A stretch of 64,000 nucleotides of DNA from Chloroflexota bacterium (GTDB taxonomy: Bacteria; Chloroflexota; Anaerolineae; Anaerolineales; Anaerolineaceae). A program made the position numbers and the translations under genes. The stretch covers positions 123,867-187,866 of the forward strand of contig JAKQJC010000020.1 of NCBI GenBank assembly GCA_029561345.1, given 5' to 3'. Positions 33,743 through 42,509 of this stretch are shown one piece after another. Each line of letters starts with the position of its first letter. Position 1 is the first letter of the stretch. The notes under the pieces were generated by a model. The model was given only the letters and a program-made list of their open reading frames with translations, was not told the origin of the DNA and did not search any database.

Positions 33743-33770
33743 TTCAGAGACCGGCTAATAATGTTATAAT
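33743..33770 (+). promoter_or_regulatory. Promoter of the zinc-ribbon operon
   Basis: TTCAGA at 33743-33748 and a perfect TATAAT at 33765-33770 have a 16-base spacer. Transcription would begin at about 33778, exactly the second ATG, so the message would be leaderless. The ATG at 33769 is formed by the -10 box itself and cannot be the start from this promoter. Confidence 0.65.
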
Positions 33771-33777
33771 GGAGACC

Positions 33778-34581
33778 ATGGAAACTGCGCTTCCTTCCAC
33801 CACCCTCAACTGTACCCAGTGCGGCGGGGAACTGCATCCTGATGAAGGCCAGCTTTTCCTCACCTGCCCCTACTGCGCGGCGGCTGTCTATGTGGACAAG
33901 TCGCGCGTTGTCTTTCACTGGCACCTGGCGCCCACGCTCAACCCCGATCAGGCGCGCGGCGCCCTTTTCCGCTGGATGAGCAGCAACGCCACGGTCAAAG
34001 ACCTGGATAAAAAAGCCAGCATCAACGACAGCAGTTTTTCCTATTTTCCCATGTGGCATATTAAAAGCCGCCAGGGCGCCAAAGAAGTTATCACCCTGGA
34101 ACCGGCGGCTGCCATCACCATCACCGAGCTGCGCACCCTGTCGCTGCCGGCCGGCGATCTGCGCAAATATGATTCCGCCCTCGATTCGCAGTCGGTGCCG
34201 CCCACTGTGCCGCTGCAAACCGCCCTCGGTTGGGCCAATCAGCAAAACCCCGGCGGCAGCATCCTCGAAACCGCCCTGGTGCACATCCCGGTTTACACTT
34301 ATAAATATGTCTATAACGGCCAGACCTACACCGCCATTGTGGAAGCCGGCACCGGCAAGGTGTTTGCCAACATCTTCCCGGCCAAAGCCGAAGCGCCCTA
34401 CCTGCTGGTGGGCCTGCTGACCGCGGGCGTGTATCTCTGTCTGGCCGCCATTCCGGTCTTCGGTGCCATCTCAGGCGACGAAACCTTTATGATGACCGGC
34501 GTTGCCATCTGTTCAGGGGTGGGCCTGGTGGCATTTCCCTTCCTGTTCGCCCTGGCGGCCTGGGTGGCTGCCAAAGTGTGA
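33778..34581 (+). CDS. Zinc-ribbon membrane protein, member 1 of a trio
   Basis: This 267-residue protein has an N-terminal double-CxxC zinc ribbon (LNCTQCGGELHPDEG, then LTCPYCAAAVY). A cytoplasmic domain of about 170 residues follows with FSYFPMWHIKSR, and two membrane helices close the protein (YLLVGLLTAGVYLCLAAIPVFG and VAICSGVGLVAFPFLFALAAW). ATG at 33778 is chosen because the promoter gives a leaderless message there. The same layout recurs in the next gene, 13 bases on. I do not know the family; a link to membrane-associated redox or trafficking functions would be guesswork. Confidence 0.68.
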   Translation: METALPSTTLNCTQCGGELHPDEGQLFLTCPYCAAAVYVDKSRVVFHWHLAPTLNPDQARGALFRWMSSNATVKDLDKKASINDSSFSYFPMWHIKSRQGAKEVITLEPAAAITITELRTLSLPAGDLRKYDSALDSQSVPPTVPLQTALGWANQQNPGGSILETALVHIPVYTYKYVYNGQTYTAIVEAGTGKVFANIFPAKAEAPYLLVGLLTAGVYLCLAAIPVFGAISGDETFMMTGVAICSGVGLVAFPFLFALAAWVAAKV

Positions 34582-34594
34582 AAGCGAGGCGCAG

Positions 34595-35632
34595 ATGAGC
34601 GAAACTTCCACCCTGCAAGGCCTCACCTGTCCCAAATGCGGCGGCGTGCTCAATATTCCCGAAGGCCAGGAAATTGTTGCCTGCCCCTACTGCGACCAGC
34701 GCTCCATCGTCAGCGGCGAGCTGGGCCTGCGCCGCTTCCAGACCCCCTGCAAAATCAACCGCCAGCAGGCCGAAGAAGCCATGCGCAGTTTTCTGGGCTC
34801 CTCCATGGCCATTGGCTGGGGGGTCAAAGGCGGCGCCCAGATCACCGAAGCCTTTCTCATTTACATGCCCTTCTGGATGGGCTGGGGCAAGGTGATGGGC
34901 TGGGTTTTCGGCGAAAAGAAAGTCGGCAGCGGCAAACACCATCATTACGAAGCCCGCGAGGTGCGCGTGGTCGAAGATATGACCTGGAACCGCGCTGCCT
35001 GTGACGTGGCTGAGCTGGGCGTCTCACAGGTGAACATGGCCGGAGTGCCCCTGCAGGCGTTCAACCCTGAAACCCTGCACCGCGAAGGTCTGGTATTTGA
35101 ACCGGTCGGCTCCACCGCCGACGCCCGCGCTGCCGCCCGCAGCGATTTTGAAGCCCGCGTCAAACAGCGCGCCGGGCTGGACCGTGAAGGCCAGACCTTT
35201 TTGCGCGTGGCGCGCCTGCGCCTGGGCCTGGTCTATTACCCGCTTTGGGTGCTGCGCTACACCTGGCGCGGCCGCAGCTATCAGGTGGTGGTGGACGGCG
35301 CTTCTGGCGTCGTGCTCTACGGCAAGGCTCCCGGCAACACCATTTACCGCGCCGGGGTCATGGTCAGCGGCATGGCTTTTGGCGCCTTTTTAGGGGTGGA
35401 TGTGGGGAGCTTCCTCCTCTATCTGACGGCTGACAGCGATGACGGTGCGTGGATTGGCTTTGCAGCCATTGCAGCTGGGGCCGCCATCATGTTCGCTGCC
35501 TACCAGGCTTTCCGCTTTGGCGAACAATATGAATACCGCGCGGGACCCAAAGAGGGATCCTCTTTTGTGAACGCCTCTGTTTCTTCAGGCCTTTCGGCCG
35601 TGGTCAATCTCATTGAGGAATTGAATGACTGA
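34595..35632 (+). CDS. Zinc-ribbon membrane protein, member 2 of a trio
   Basis: This 345-residue protein opens with the same zinc ribbon (LTCPKCGGVLNIPEGQEIV, then ACPYCDQ). The cytoplasmic domain contains RRFQTPCKINRQQAEEAMRS and a repeated LVYYPLWVLRYTWRGRSYQ strand pattern, and two C-terminal membrane helices lie at about 250-300. The ATG at 34595 starts at the zinc ribbon; an in-frame start further upstream lies within the preceding gene. Its stop overlaps the third gene by eight bases (ATGACTGA). The domain FYFPxW/YYPLW recurs in member 1 (SYFPMWHIK). Confidence 0.68.
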   Translation: MSETSTLQGLTCPKCGGVLNIPEGQEIVACPYCDQRSIVSGELGLRRFQTPCKINRQQAEEAMRSFLGSSMAIGWGVKGGAQITEAFLIYMPFWMGWGKVMGWVFGEKKVGSGKHHHYEAREVRVVEDMTWNRAACDVAELGVSQVNMAGVPLQAFNPETLHREGLVFEPVGSTADARAAARSDFEARVKQRAGLDREGQTFLRVARLRLGLVYYPLWVLRYTWRGRSYQVVVDGASGVVLYGKAPGNTIYRAGVMVSGMAFGAFLGVDVGSFLLYLTADSDDGAWIGFAAIAAGAAIMFAAYQAFRFGEQYEYRAGPKEGSSFVNASVSSGLSAVVNLIEELND

Positions 35633-36158
35633 ATCTGTCCGCCTCATCCCCATGCTCTGCACCCAGTGCCAAACGGCCATTCCGGCCCAGCCTGATGAGG
35701 TGGCCTGGGTTTGCCCGCAGTGCGGTCAGGGGCTGCTCTTTTCAGAGACCGGCCTGAAGCTCACCGCCATTCAGTATTTCAACCCGATCCCCCCTGGCAG
35801 TAAAGGCCGGCCTTTCTGGGTGGCCAGCGGCCAGGTGGTGATCAACTCGCGTTCCGCCTATTCTGGCCGCGAAAATGAAAGCCTGGCTTTCTGGAAAATG
35901 CCCCGCCCCTTCTATATTCCCGCCTACAACCTGCCCCTCGAGCAGCTGCTGGCCGAAGGCACCCGCCTGGTGAACGCGCCTTTCACCCTCCAGGCGGGTC
36001 CGGCAGTTCCTTTTCTGCCCATCACCCTCGCCAGGCAGGATGCAGTGACTTTTGCCGAGTTTATTGTGCTCAGCATTGAAGCCAACCGCAGCGACAAACT
36101 CAGAAACATTAAATTTGACCTCAAACTGAGCAATCTCCAGCTCTGGATCCTGCCCTGA
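35625..36158 (+). CDS. Zinc-ribbon protein, member 3 of a trio
   Basis: This 177-residue protein has the CxxC zinc ribbon (MLCTQCQTAIPAQPDEVAW, then VCPQCGQGLL) and a soluble beta-rich region with no membrane helix. FWKMPRPFYIPAYNLPLEQL resembles the strand blocks of members 1 and 2. The start overlaps the previous stop, so translation is coupled. With members 1 and 2 it makes a three-protein set; it could be a soluble adaptor for the two membrane partners, but no catalytic motif is visible. Confidence 0.65.
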   Translation: MTESVRLIPMLCTQCQTAIPAQPDEVAWVCPQCGQGLLFSETGLKLTAIQYFNPIPPGSKGRPFWVASGQVVINSRSAYSGRENESLAFWKMPRPFYIPAYNLPLEQLLAEGTRLVNAPFTLQAGPAVPFLPITLARQDAVTFAEFIVLSIEANRSDKLRNIKFDLKLSNLQLWILP

Positions 36159-36175
36159 CGAAGGAATGCCGCCCC

Positions 36176-37342
36176 ATGAAGCGCCTAAACCCCCTGCGGA
36201 TGATTGTGTCTGTGCTTGCCGTGCTGGGCATTTTGCTGACCAGCGGCTGCCAGGAAGGCCTCGACCTGGCCATCGCCATCCTTGTGGAAATCCGCGATGC
36301 GCAGGCGGCCCTCACCCCCAACCCCGACCCGAACCCGGCGGCCACCAGCACTCCCCGGCCTGCCAAAACGCCCAGGCCCGGCAAAGCCACCCCCACGCCC
36401 CAATCCAGCAGTTGGTATGATCTCTATTTCACTGAGCCAGACGCTCAGAACAACGCGGCAGAAGAAGCCCTGATCCGGGCCGTCAGCGGGGCCAAAAAGA
36501 GCGTGGACGTGGCCATTTACAACCTCAGCCTTTCGACCCTTTCCGAAGCCCTGCGCGCCGCCCACAAAAAAGGTGTGGCTGTGCGTGTGGTGATGGAATC
36601 GGACAACATGGATAACGATGCCTACGACGCCCTGAAGAAAGCCGGCGTCAAAATGGTCGGCGACCGCCGCGAAGCCCTGATGCACGATAAATACGTCATC
36701 ATCGACGGCAAGGAAGTGTGGACCGGTTCGCCCAATTTCACCCGCACCAGCTTCTATTCTGACAACAATAACCTCATCCGCATCCGCTCCACCCGCCTGG
36801 CCGAGGCTTACCAGGCAGATTTCAACGCCATGTTCGATGTGGATCGGTTTGGCACCGAAAAGCAGAATCAAATCGCCATCACCTCCGCCACGGTGGAAGG
36901 CACGCCCATTGAAATTTTCTTCTCACCGGGCAGCGGCGCGGATGAGCGCATAGTGGAACTGCTGAACCAGGCCCAGGAAAGCATCAACTTTATGGCCTAT
37001 TCCTTCACCTCGGACGATATGGCCAATGCCATTTATGCCCGCGCCAAAGCGGGTGTGGAAGTGGCCGGCGTGATGGATGCCTCGCAGATTCAATCCAACA
37101 TCGGTACCGAATATGCTTTCTTCAAGCGCAAAAAACTGGATGTGCGCGAAGACGGCAACAGCGGCCTGATGCATCACAAGGTCATCATCATTGATAAAAA
37201 GATCGTCATCCTTGGCTCTTACAACTTCACGGCCAGCGCTGAAAACAACAACGATGAGAACCTGCTGATCATCGAAAACAGCGATCTGGCAGCCGCCTAC
37301 CTGGCTGAATTTGCGCGTTTGCAGGATCAGGCCGGAAACTGA
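36176..37342 (+). CDS. Phospholipase-D-like lipoprotein
   Basis: This 388-residue protein has a lipobox (LLTSGC, Cys25), a Pro/Thr-rich linker to about residue 78, and two PLD domains. The first HKD motif is LMHDKYVIID with GSPNFT (His170). The second is LMHHKVIIID with GSYNFT (His333), so both active-site halves are intact. Members cleave phosphodiester bonds of lipids or nucleic acids; a surface-anchored protein could act as an extracellular nuclease like Nuc/EndA types. The gene lies 17 bases after the zinc-ribbon trio and its stop is followed ten bases later by the glycosyltransferase, so one operon is likely. Confidence 0.9.
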   Translation: MKRLNPLRMIVSVLAVLGILLTSGCQEGLDLAIAILVEIRDAQAALTPNPDPNPAATSTPRPAKTPRPGKATPTPQSSSWYDLYFTEPDAQNNAAEEALIRAVSGAKKSVDVAIYNLSLSTLSEALRAAHKKGVAVRVVMESDNMDNDAYDALKKAGVKMVGDRREALMHDKYVIIDGKEVWTGSPNFTRTSFYSDNNNLIRIRSTRLAEAYQADFNAMFDVDRFGTEKQNQIAITSATVEGTPIEIFFSPGSGADERIVELLNQAQESINFMAYSFTSDDMANAIYARAKAGVEVAGVMDASQIQSNIGTEYAFFKRKKLDVREDGNSGLMHHKVIIIDKKIVILGSYNFTASAENNNDENLLIIENSDLAAAYLAEFARLQDQAGN

Positions 37343-37352
37343 GTTATCACAA

Positions 37353-38807
37353 ATGAAGGCTTTCAACCGGCCCCTGCTTGTGCTGTGCGCGGCGGTTTCC
37401 GTCAGCCTGCTGCTTTATGCGCTCATTTTCCTGCCGGTGGCCAACCTGCTGACCCTGCACCAGACCCCGCTGCTGGACCTGCAAAAAATGTCTGCATTTG
37501 ACCCGGCGCTGGCGCCCAAACTGGGCGTGGGGTTCATTGCTCTTTTTGTCTGCTATGCAGCCGGCTGGTGGGCTGCCCAGCGCACCCACACCCGCCTGGC
37601 CTGGGGCATTGTGCTGGCAGGGGCTTTTCTGGCCTGCCTGCTGCTGCTCTTTCAATATCCGTATGACGCTGCCGATGTCTTTGATTACATCATTGACGGC
37701 CGCATCCAGTCCTATTGGGGCGGCAACCCGTTCTTTAACATTCCAGACGAATTCAAGGCCGATCCTTTTCTGGCTTACGCCGGTTGGGTGTATTATCCCG
37801 CAGCTTACGGGCCGCTCTGGCAAATGCTTTCAGCCTTTCTCACCTTCTTCACCGGCGAAAGCGTCATTGTCAACGTCCTGAGCTTCAAGGTCCTTGCCGG
37901 GCTCTTCATGTGGGGCACGGCCTTTCTGGTCTGGCGGCTGCTGCGCAAAACCGCGCCAGAACGCGCCTTCGCCGGGTTGTGGCTGGTGCTGTGGAACCCC
38001 CTGGTGCTGTATGAGACCCTGGGCATGGCCCACAATGACATGGTGATGGTGTTCTGGATCACCGCCGCCGCCTTCTGCCTGGCCCACCGCCGCACCACCC
38101 TGGCGGTGCTGGCACTGATGCTCGGCGCGCTAATCAAGTTCATTCCCCTGCTGCTGGTGCCGGTGGCCGTGCTCATCGGCTGGCAGCAGCAGGTCACCCG
38201 CGGCGCACGTTTCCGCTATCTGGTTCAAGCCGGCCTGCTCAGCCTGCTGGTGGCCGCCGCCTGTTATGCGCCTTACTGGCAGGGGCTGGAAACCCTCGGC
38301 GCTGTCCGCCGCTCGCAGATGTACACCACTTCCCTGCCAGCGCTGGGGTTTGTCCTGCTTTCGCCGCTGATGGGCGAGGGCATGGCCGGCAGCCTGATCA
38401 GCTCTCTGGCCGGCACGCTGACCTTCCTGTTTGCCATGTGGGAAGCGCACAACGCCATGCACAGCAGCCAGCCCTGGCGCGCCTTTGCGGTGGCCAGCCT
38501 GCGCATTCTGCTCTTTTACCTGGTTCTGGCCTGCCCCTGGTACCAGCAGTGGTATCCGCTGTGGCTGGTGGGCCTGGCCGCCCTGCTGCCAGCTGGCAGC
38601 CTGCCCAGCCTGGCCCTGAGCCTGGGTGCGCTGACCCTCAGCAAACCCCTGGTGTTTGCTCCGTTGATCCTCTGGCCGCAGCCGCTTCTGCCCAAGCTCC
38701 AGCGCGAGCTGGCCCTTTCGCTGGGCGTGATGCTGCCCGCCTGGGTTTTCCTGGTGTGGCAGGCGCTGCGCTCAAAATGGAACCTTTTCTTCTGGAATGA
38801 TCAATAA
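37353..38807 (+). CDS. Polyprenol-phosphate-mannose-type glycosyltransferase, MptA/B-like
   Basis: This 484-residue membrane protein has about twelve helices. Its N-terminal loop contains YPYDAADVFDYIIDGRIQSYWGGNPF, with the acidic residues after the first helix typical of GT-C transferases, and the downstream LWNPLVLYETLGMAHNDMVMVF matches alpha-mannosyltransferases (MptA/MptB, GT87-like). Such enzymes use polyprenyl-phosphate sugars to extend membrane glycans. The ATG at 37353 is preferred to an upstream in-frame start overlapping the PLD gene. It is the probable end of the trio/PLD transcript. Confidence 0.82.
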   Translation: MKAFNRPLLVLCAAVSVSLLLYALIFLPVANLLTLHQTPLLDLQKMSAFDPALAPKLGVGFIALFVCYAAGWWAAQRTHTRLAWGIVLAGAFLACLLLLFQYPYDAADVFDYIIDGRIQSYWGGNPFFNIPDEFKADPFLAYAGWVYYPAAYGPLWQMLSAFLTFFTGESVIVNVLSFKVLAGLFMWGTAFLVWRLLRKTAPERAFAGLWLVLWNPLVLYETLGMAHNDMVMVFWITAAAFCLAHRRTTLAVLALMLGALIKFIPLLLVPVAVLIGWQQQVTRGARFRYLVQAGLLSLLVAAACYAPYWQGLETLGAVRRSQMYTTSLPALGFVLLSPLMGEGMAGSLISSLAGTLTFLFAMWEAHNAMHSSQPWRAFAVASLRILLFYLVLACPWYQQWYPLWLVGLAALLPAGSLPSLALSLGALTLSKPLVFAPLILWPQPLLPKLQRELALSLGVMLPAWVFLVWQALRSKWNLFFWNDQ

Positions 38808-38866
38808 ACCCGCTTCCGCCAGGCGGGATAGATTCAAGTTGACTGTTTTGTTCAGAAGGATTCTCT

Positions 38867-40117
38867 ATGCTTACCACATTTAAACGCGCCATGGGCGATT
38901 TCCCGCGCCAGTACTGGCTTATGTTCTGGGGTATGCTCATCAGCACCATTGGCGGCAGCATGATCTGGCCATTCCTGATGATTTACGTCAGCGGCAAAAC
39001 CCAACAATCGCTGACCGTTTGCGCTTCATTGATGACCCTTTCCTCTGCCATGGGCCTGCTTTCGTCCTTCATCGCCGGGCCCATTGTGGACCGCGTGGGC
39101 CGCAAGGGCATCATGGTCGGCAGCCTGGCGCTCAACGCCCTGGGCTACACCCTGATGAGCCAGGCCGAAACCCTGCCCGCCTTTGCCCTGGTGATGGCGC
39201 TCAACGGCACCGTGAACCCGCTTTACCGCGTGGCCGCCGACGCCATGCTCACCGACCTGATTCCCCCCGAAAAGCGCATTGACGCCTACTCGATGATGCG
39301 CATGAGCAACAATGTTGGCGTGGCCCTCGGCCCGCTGCTCGGCGGTATTCTGGTCACCGTGTCCTATAACATCGCCTTCATCGGCGCGGCCATCGGCCTG
39401 CTCAGCTACGGCCTGCTGATCGGCTTCTTTGGCCGTGAAACCAAACCCGAACACAAGACCCCCGGCACAGCCGCCCCCAAGGAACGCTTTGGCGGTTACG
39501 GCGAAATTTTCAAAGACCGCCAGTTTATGTGGTTTGTGCTCGATTTCACCGCCATCCAAATCTGCGCCGCGCTCATCTGGGTGCTGCTGGGTGTGTATGC
39601 CAAGACCAATTATCAAGTACCCGAAAGCCTGTACAGCTTCATTCCCACCACCAACGCGGTGATGGTGGTCACCCTGCAGTACTTCGTCACACGCTTCACC
39701 AAGCGCTTTCCTCCCCTGCTGATGCTGGCTCTGGGCGCTTTCTTTTACGCCGGCGCCACCCTCACCATCGCCTTTGGCCGCGATTTCTGGGCCTTCTGGG
39801 TCAGCATGGTCATCATGACCATCGGTGAATTGATCCTCATGCCCACCTCCAGCACCTATGTGGCCAACCTGGCCCCGGCCGACAAACGCGGCCGCTATAT
39901 GAGCCTCTATTCGCTCTCCTGGGGCGTGGCCTCCGGCACCGGCCCGGTTCTGGGCGGCCTGGCCTCTGAAAGCCTGGGCCCGCAGGCCACCTGGTTTGGC
40001 GGTTCAGCCGTCGGTTTCATCGGCGTCATCGGCTACCTGCTGCTGCACCGCATTTACCGCGCTCCCAGGCCGGCCCAGCTTGAAGCTCCCAAAGAACCGG
40101 CCGCTTCAGCCGAGTGA
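38867..40117 (+). CDS. MFS transporter
   Basis: This 416-residue protein has about twelve helices and a classical motif A (GPIVDRVGRKGIM) between helices 2 and 3, followed by LMAL and RVAADAMLTDLIPPEKR. Many related proteins are multidrug exporters of the MDR type in Gram-positive-like organisms. The substrate cannot be told. GAAGGA precedes the ATG. A good terminator hairpin at 40122-40162 separates it from the phosphoesterase. Confidence 0.85.
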   Translation: MLTTFKRAMGDFPRQYWLMFWGMLISTIGGSMIWPFLMIYVSGKTQQSLTVCASLMTLSSAMGLLSSFIAGPIVDRVGRKGIMVGSLALNALGYTLMSQAETLPAFALVMALNGTVNPLYRVAADAMLTDLIPPEKRIDAYSMMRMSNNVGVALGPLLGGILVTVSYNIAFIGAAIGLLSYGLLIGFFGRETKPEHKTPGTAAPKERFGGYGEIFKDRQFMWFVLDFTAIQICAALIWVLLGVYAKTNYQVPESLYSFIPTTNAVMVVTLQYFVTRFTKRFPPLLMLALGAFFYAGATLTIAFGRDFWAFWVSMVIMTIGELILMPTSSTYVANLAPADKRGRYMSLYSLSWGVASGTGPVLGGLASESLGPQATWFGGSAVGFIGVIGYLLLHRIYRAPRPAQLEAPKEPAASAE

Positions 40118-40121
40118 GTGC

Positions 40122-40161
40122 AACATCCCCTCTCCACTTGTGCTGGAAAGGGGATGTTTTT
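40122..40161 (+). terminator. Rho-independent terminator after the MFS gene
   Basis: AACATCCCCT at 40122-40131 pairs with AGGGGATGTT at 40149-40158 across a 17-base loop, followed by Ts. Confidence 0.8.
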
Positions 40162-40189
40162 CAACCTAAACCCTGACTGCAGGCGCTTT

Positions 40190-40915
40190 ATGATCAAAAT
40201 TGTGGTCATCACCGATATCCATGCCAACCTGCCCGCCCTCGAGGCAGCTCTCCATGCCATCCGCAAGGAAGGCTGCGATCTGCTCATCCAGACCGGCGAT
40301 GTCATCGGCATTGGTCCTTATCCTGCCGAATGCCTCGACCTGCTGAACAGCCTGCCCGGCGTGGAGCATATCAAAGGCAACCACGACAGCTATTTTGCGG
40401 ACGGCATTTCAGGCCGCCATGCAGAAAAGATGGGTGAAGATGAAAAACGGCACCACCAGTGGGTGCATGCCCGCCTGACCCCCGGTCACCGCGCCTGGAT
40501 GGCGGCCTGGCCCTATTTGATTGAACACGACTTTGAGGGGGTGAAAACGGCCTTCATGCACTCCGGGCTTGGCGCCTCGCGGGAGGAAATTCAAAACATT
40601 CCGGCCAACGCGGGTCCCGCCGAACTGGACCCTCTGTTTGCCCCCACCCCGGCAGATGTGATCTTTTACGGGCACCGCCATCCCAGCTCAGATGTGCAGG
40701 GCAAAGCGCGCTATATCAACCCCGGCTCGCTGGGCTGCCATCCCCATTCGCTGACGCGCTATGTGGCCGTCCGCTTTGCGCGCGGCGCTTATGAAGTTGA
40801 AGCCCATACCCTGCCCTATGATGATGCGCCGCTGGCAAAAGCCTTTGAAGACCGCCAGGTGGCCGACCGGCAGTTCATTTACCGGGCCTTCTTCGGCGGC
40901 CGGTTTTCATCATGA
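40190..40915 (+). CDS. Metallophosphoesterase
   Basis: This 241-residue protein begins MIKIVVITDIHANLPALEA with the metal ligands D-x-H, then TGDVIG, KGNHD, and GHRHPSS, the five-part calcineurin-like phosphoesterase signature of the YfcE/MJ0936 group. The enzymes are small cytosolic phosphodiesterases or phosphatases; substrate is open. The ATG at 40190 follows the terminator; an in-frame ATG farther upstream lies before the hairpin. The 183 bases after it hold no supported gene. Confidence 0.9.
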   Translation: MIKIVVITDIHANLPALEAALHAIRKEGCDLLIQTGDVIGIGPYPAECLDLLNSLPGVEHIKGNHDSYFADGISGRHAEKMGEDEKRHHQWVHARLTPGHRAWMAAWPYLIEHDFEGVKTAFMHSGLGASREEIQNIPANAGPAELDPLFAPTPADVIFYGHRHPSSDVQGKARYINPGSLGCHPHSLTRYVAVRFARGAYEVEAHTLPYDDAPLAKAFEDRQVADRQFIYRAFFGGRFSS

Positions 40916-41098
40916 GCAACCACGGACCGGCCCACCCAGAGAAACGCCGCTGGCAGACCTCTTCCCCTCTTTCGGTTTTTCTTTGCGCCCCCTGGCGCCT
41001 TTGCGGTTAGAAAAATTGATTGACCCCTCAATCCCCCTGATTTATGCCCAAAGCCCGATGGAATCCGATCCTCTTTTTTTCCTCCCGCTTCCCCTGAC
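40916..41098. other. Intergenic region with TTTGCG-type motif
   Basis: No gene is supported. It contains TTTCTTTGCGCCCCCTGGCG and then CTTTGCGGTTA near 40977-41008, a style of short sequence that is often repeated between genes; I cannot test repetition here. A potential 32-codon ORF starts at the ATGA overlap 40912 but looks non-coding. Confidence 0.4.
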
Positions 41099-41584
41099 CT
41101 ACACCTGAATCAGGTGAACCCCATGGCCGGTGAGGACAAAAAAACGCTTCAAATCATTGATGGGAATTATTAATGTAGACGTATTGACCAGTGGGTGGCA
41201 GAGATATCTCTCCCGTTCCCAGATATCCCCGTCAATCCATAACTGCACCTGGTGCTGCGTGTCATTGATCAATGCCAGAACCGTCACCGCCCCCGGCGTG
41301 ACCCCCAGGCAGTCCAGCATGGCTTCCGGCGAGGCCAGGTGCAGCTTGGTGGTGTTCAGGCGGGCCGCCAGGGCGCGCAGGTCCATCTTTTTGCTGCAAT
41401 CGGTCATCAGCAAATAAAAAACCCCTTTCCGGTCGCGCAGAAAAAGGTTTTTTGTGCTGACCGCGCCGCGGCTGGGGCGGTGGCGGGCAGCTTCTTCGCA
41501 GGTAAACACCGGCGGATGTTCCATCCGCTCAAAGGTGAGATGATTTTGATCCAGCCAGGCCAGCAGTTCCGCTTCAGTGTACAT
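41099..41584 (-). CDS. YbaK/ProX-type aminoacyl-tRNA deacylase
   Basis: This 161-residue protein belongs to the YbaK/ProX (INS-like) editing family. Family landmarks are KNLFLRDRKGVFYLLM, KKMDLRALAARLN, KLHLASPEAMLDCLGVTPGAVTVLAL, and HPLVNTSTLIIP. It would hydrolyse Ala or Cys from mischarged tRNA-Pro or related tRNAs. The gene starts six bases after the homoserine kinase stop and is the third gene of a threonine-biosynthesis transcript, which could point to Thr/Ser tRNA quality control, though the family does not act on those typically. Confidence 0.85.
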   Translation of the reverse strand: MYTEAELLAWLDQNHLTFERMEHPPVFTCEEAARHRPSRGAVSTKNLFLRDRKGVFYLLMTDCSKKMDLRALAARLNTTKLHLASPEAMLDCLGVTPGAVTVLALINDTQHQVQLWIDGDIWERERYLCHPLVNTSTLIIPINDLKRFFVLTGHGVHLIQV

Positions 41585-41590
41585 GAGCGC

Positions 41591-42502
41591 TTATGAAACG
41601 AAGTACGCGCCGCGCTCCGAAAGTTTGAGCATCAGGCTGCGCGATGGGATATTGGCCGCTTCAAAAGCCTGGGTCATGGCCTGGGCAATTTCCTGGGTCG
41701 CCTCACCGGTCGCAAACGCCACAATGCTGGGGCCGGCGCCCGAAAGGGCTGCCGCGGCGGCGCCGGCGCGGTGTGCCGCATCGATGGCTTCCTCACCGCC
41801 CGGGATCAACTTGAGGCGGTAGGGCTGGTGCAGGCGGTCTTCCATCACCTTGCCCAGCAGAGTCAGGTCGCCCGAACGCAGGGCTTCAATCACAAAGGCG
41901 GTGCGGCTGATATTAAACACCGCATCGCTCAGAGGCACTTCGCGCGGCAGGGCCGCCCGCGCCACCTGGGTGGGCAGGTGAATGGCCGGCACCACAATCA
42001 CCACATTCAGGGCCGGCACCCCCAGGCGCAGAGCCAGGGCGCCTTCGCCCAGGTTGGTGGAAATGGTCAGGCCGCCGTGCATGGCCGCCGCCGCATTATC
42101 GGGGTGGCCGTCCATGGCGGAGGCCAGGCGCAGCAAATGTTCCGCTGAAACCGGGTTGTTCAACATGGCATTGGCACCCATCAGGCCGGTGACAATGGCG
42201 GCCGCCGATGAGCCCATGCCCACCCCCAGGGGAATGCGGTTCTCTGCCTGAATGGTCAGGCCATCAGGCAGGGGGGCTCCCACCGCCTGGAAGAGACGCA
42301 AAGCAGCGCGGGCCACCAGGTTGCGTTCATCGGTTTGCAGCAGGCCGCTGCCTTCGCCCTTGGCGCGCACGCGAATGCCTTCGCCTTCCAGGGTGAACGT
42401 GGTTTCGTTCCACAGGTCCAGGGCCAGCCCCAGGCAGTCAAAGCCAGGGCCCAGGTTGGCGGTGGTGGCGGGTACGCGGATGCAAATCGGTGTTGGAGCC
42501 AT
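41591..42502 (-). CDS. thrB: Homoserine kinase
   Basis: This 303-residue GHMP kinase starts with VPATTANLGPGFDCLGLAL, the N-terminal motif of homoserine kinase. The phosphate-binding loop is PLGVGMGSSAAAIV, and a C-terminal motif is GAAAAALSGAGPSIVAF. It phosphorylates homoserine to O-phosphohomoserine, the substrate of the threonine synthase upstream. I prefer the ATG at 42502, which has GGGAGG about ten bases upstream, inside the end of thrC; an in-frame GTG at 42520 would overlap the thrC stop. Confidence 0.93.
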   Translation of the reverse strand: MAPTPICIRVPATTANLGPGFDCLGLALDLWNETTFTLEGEGIRVRAKGEGSGLLQTDERNLVARAALRLFQAVGAPLPDGLTIQAENRIPLGVGMGSSAAAIVTGLMGANAMLNNPVSAEHLLRLASAMDGHPDNAAAAMHGGLTISTNLGEGALALRLGVPALNVVIVVPAIHLPTQVARAALPREVPLSDAVFNISRTAFVIEALRSGDLTLLGKVMEDRLHQPYRLKLIPGGEEAIDAAHRAGAAAAALSGAGPSIVAFATGEATQEIAQAMTQAFEAANIPSRSLMLKLSERGAYFVS

Positions 42503-42509
42503 GATAATT

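Noticed and set aside
40912..41010. A 32-codon ORF overlapping the phosphoesterase stop (ATGA)
   Set aside because: The overlap alone suggested coupling, but the peptide has no hydrophobic or family pattern and ends in a TTTGCG-rich intergenic sequence.
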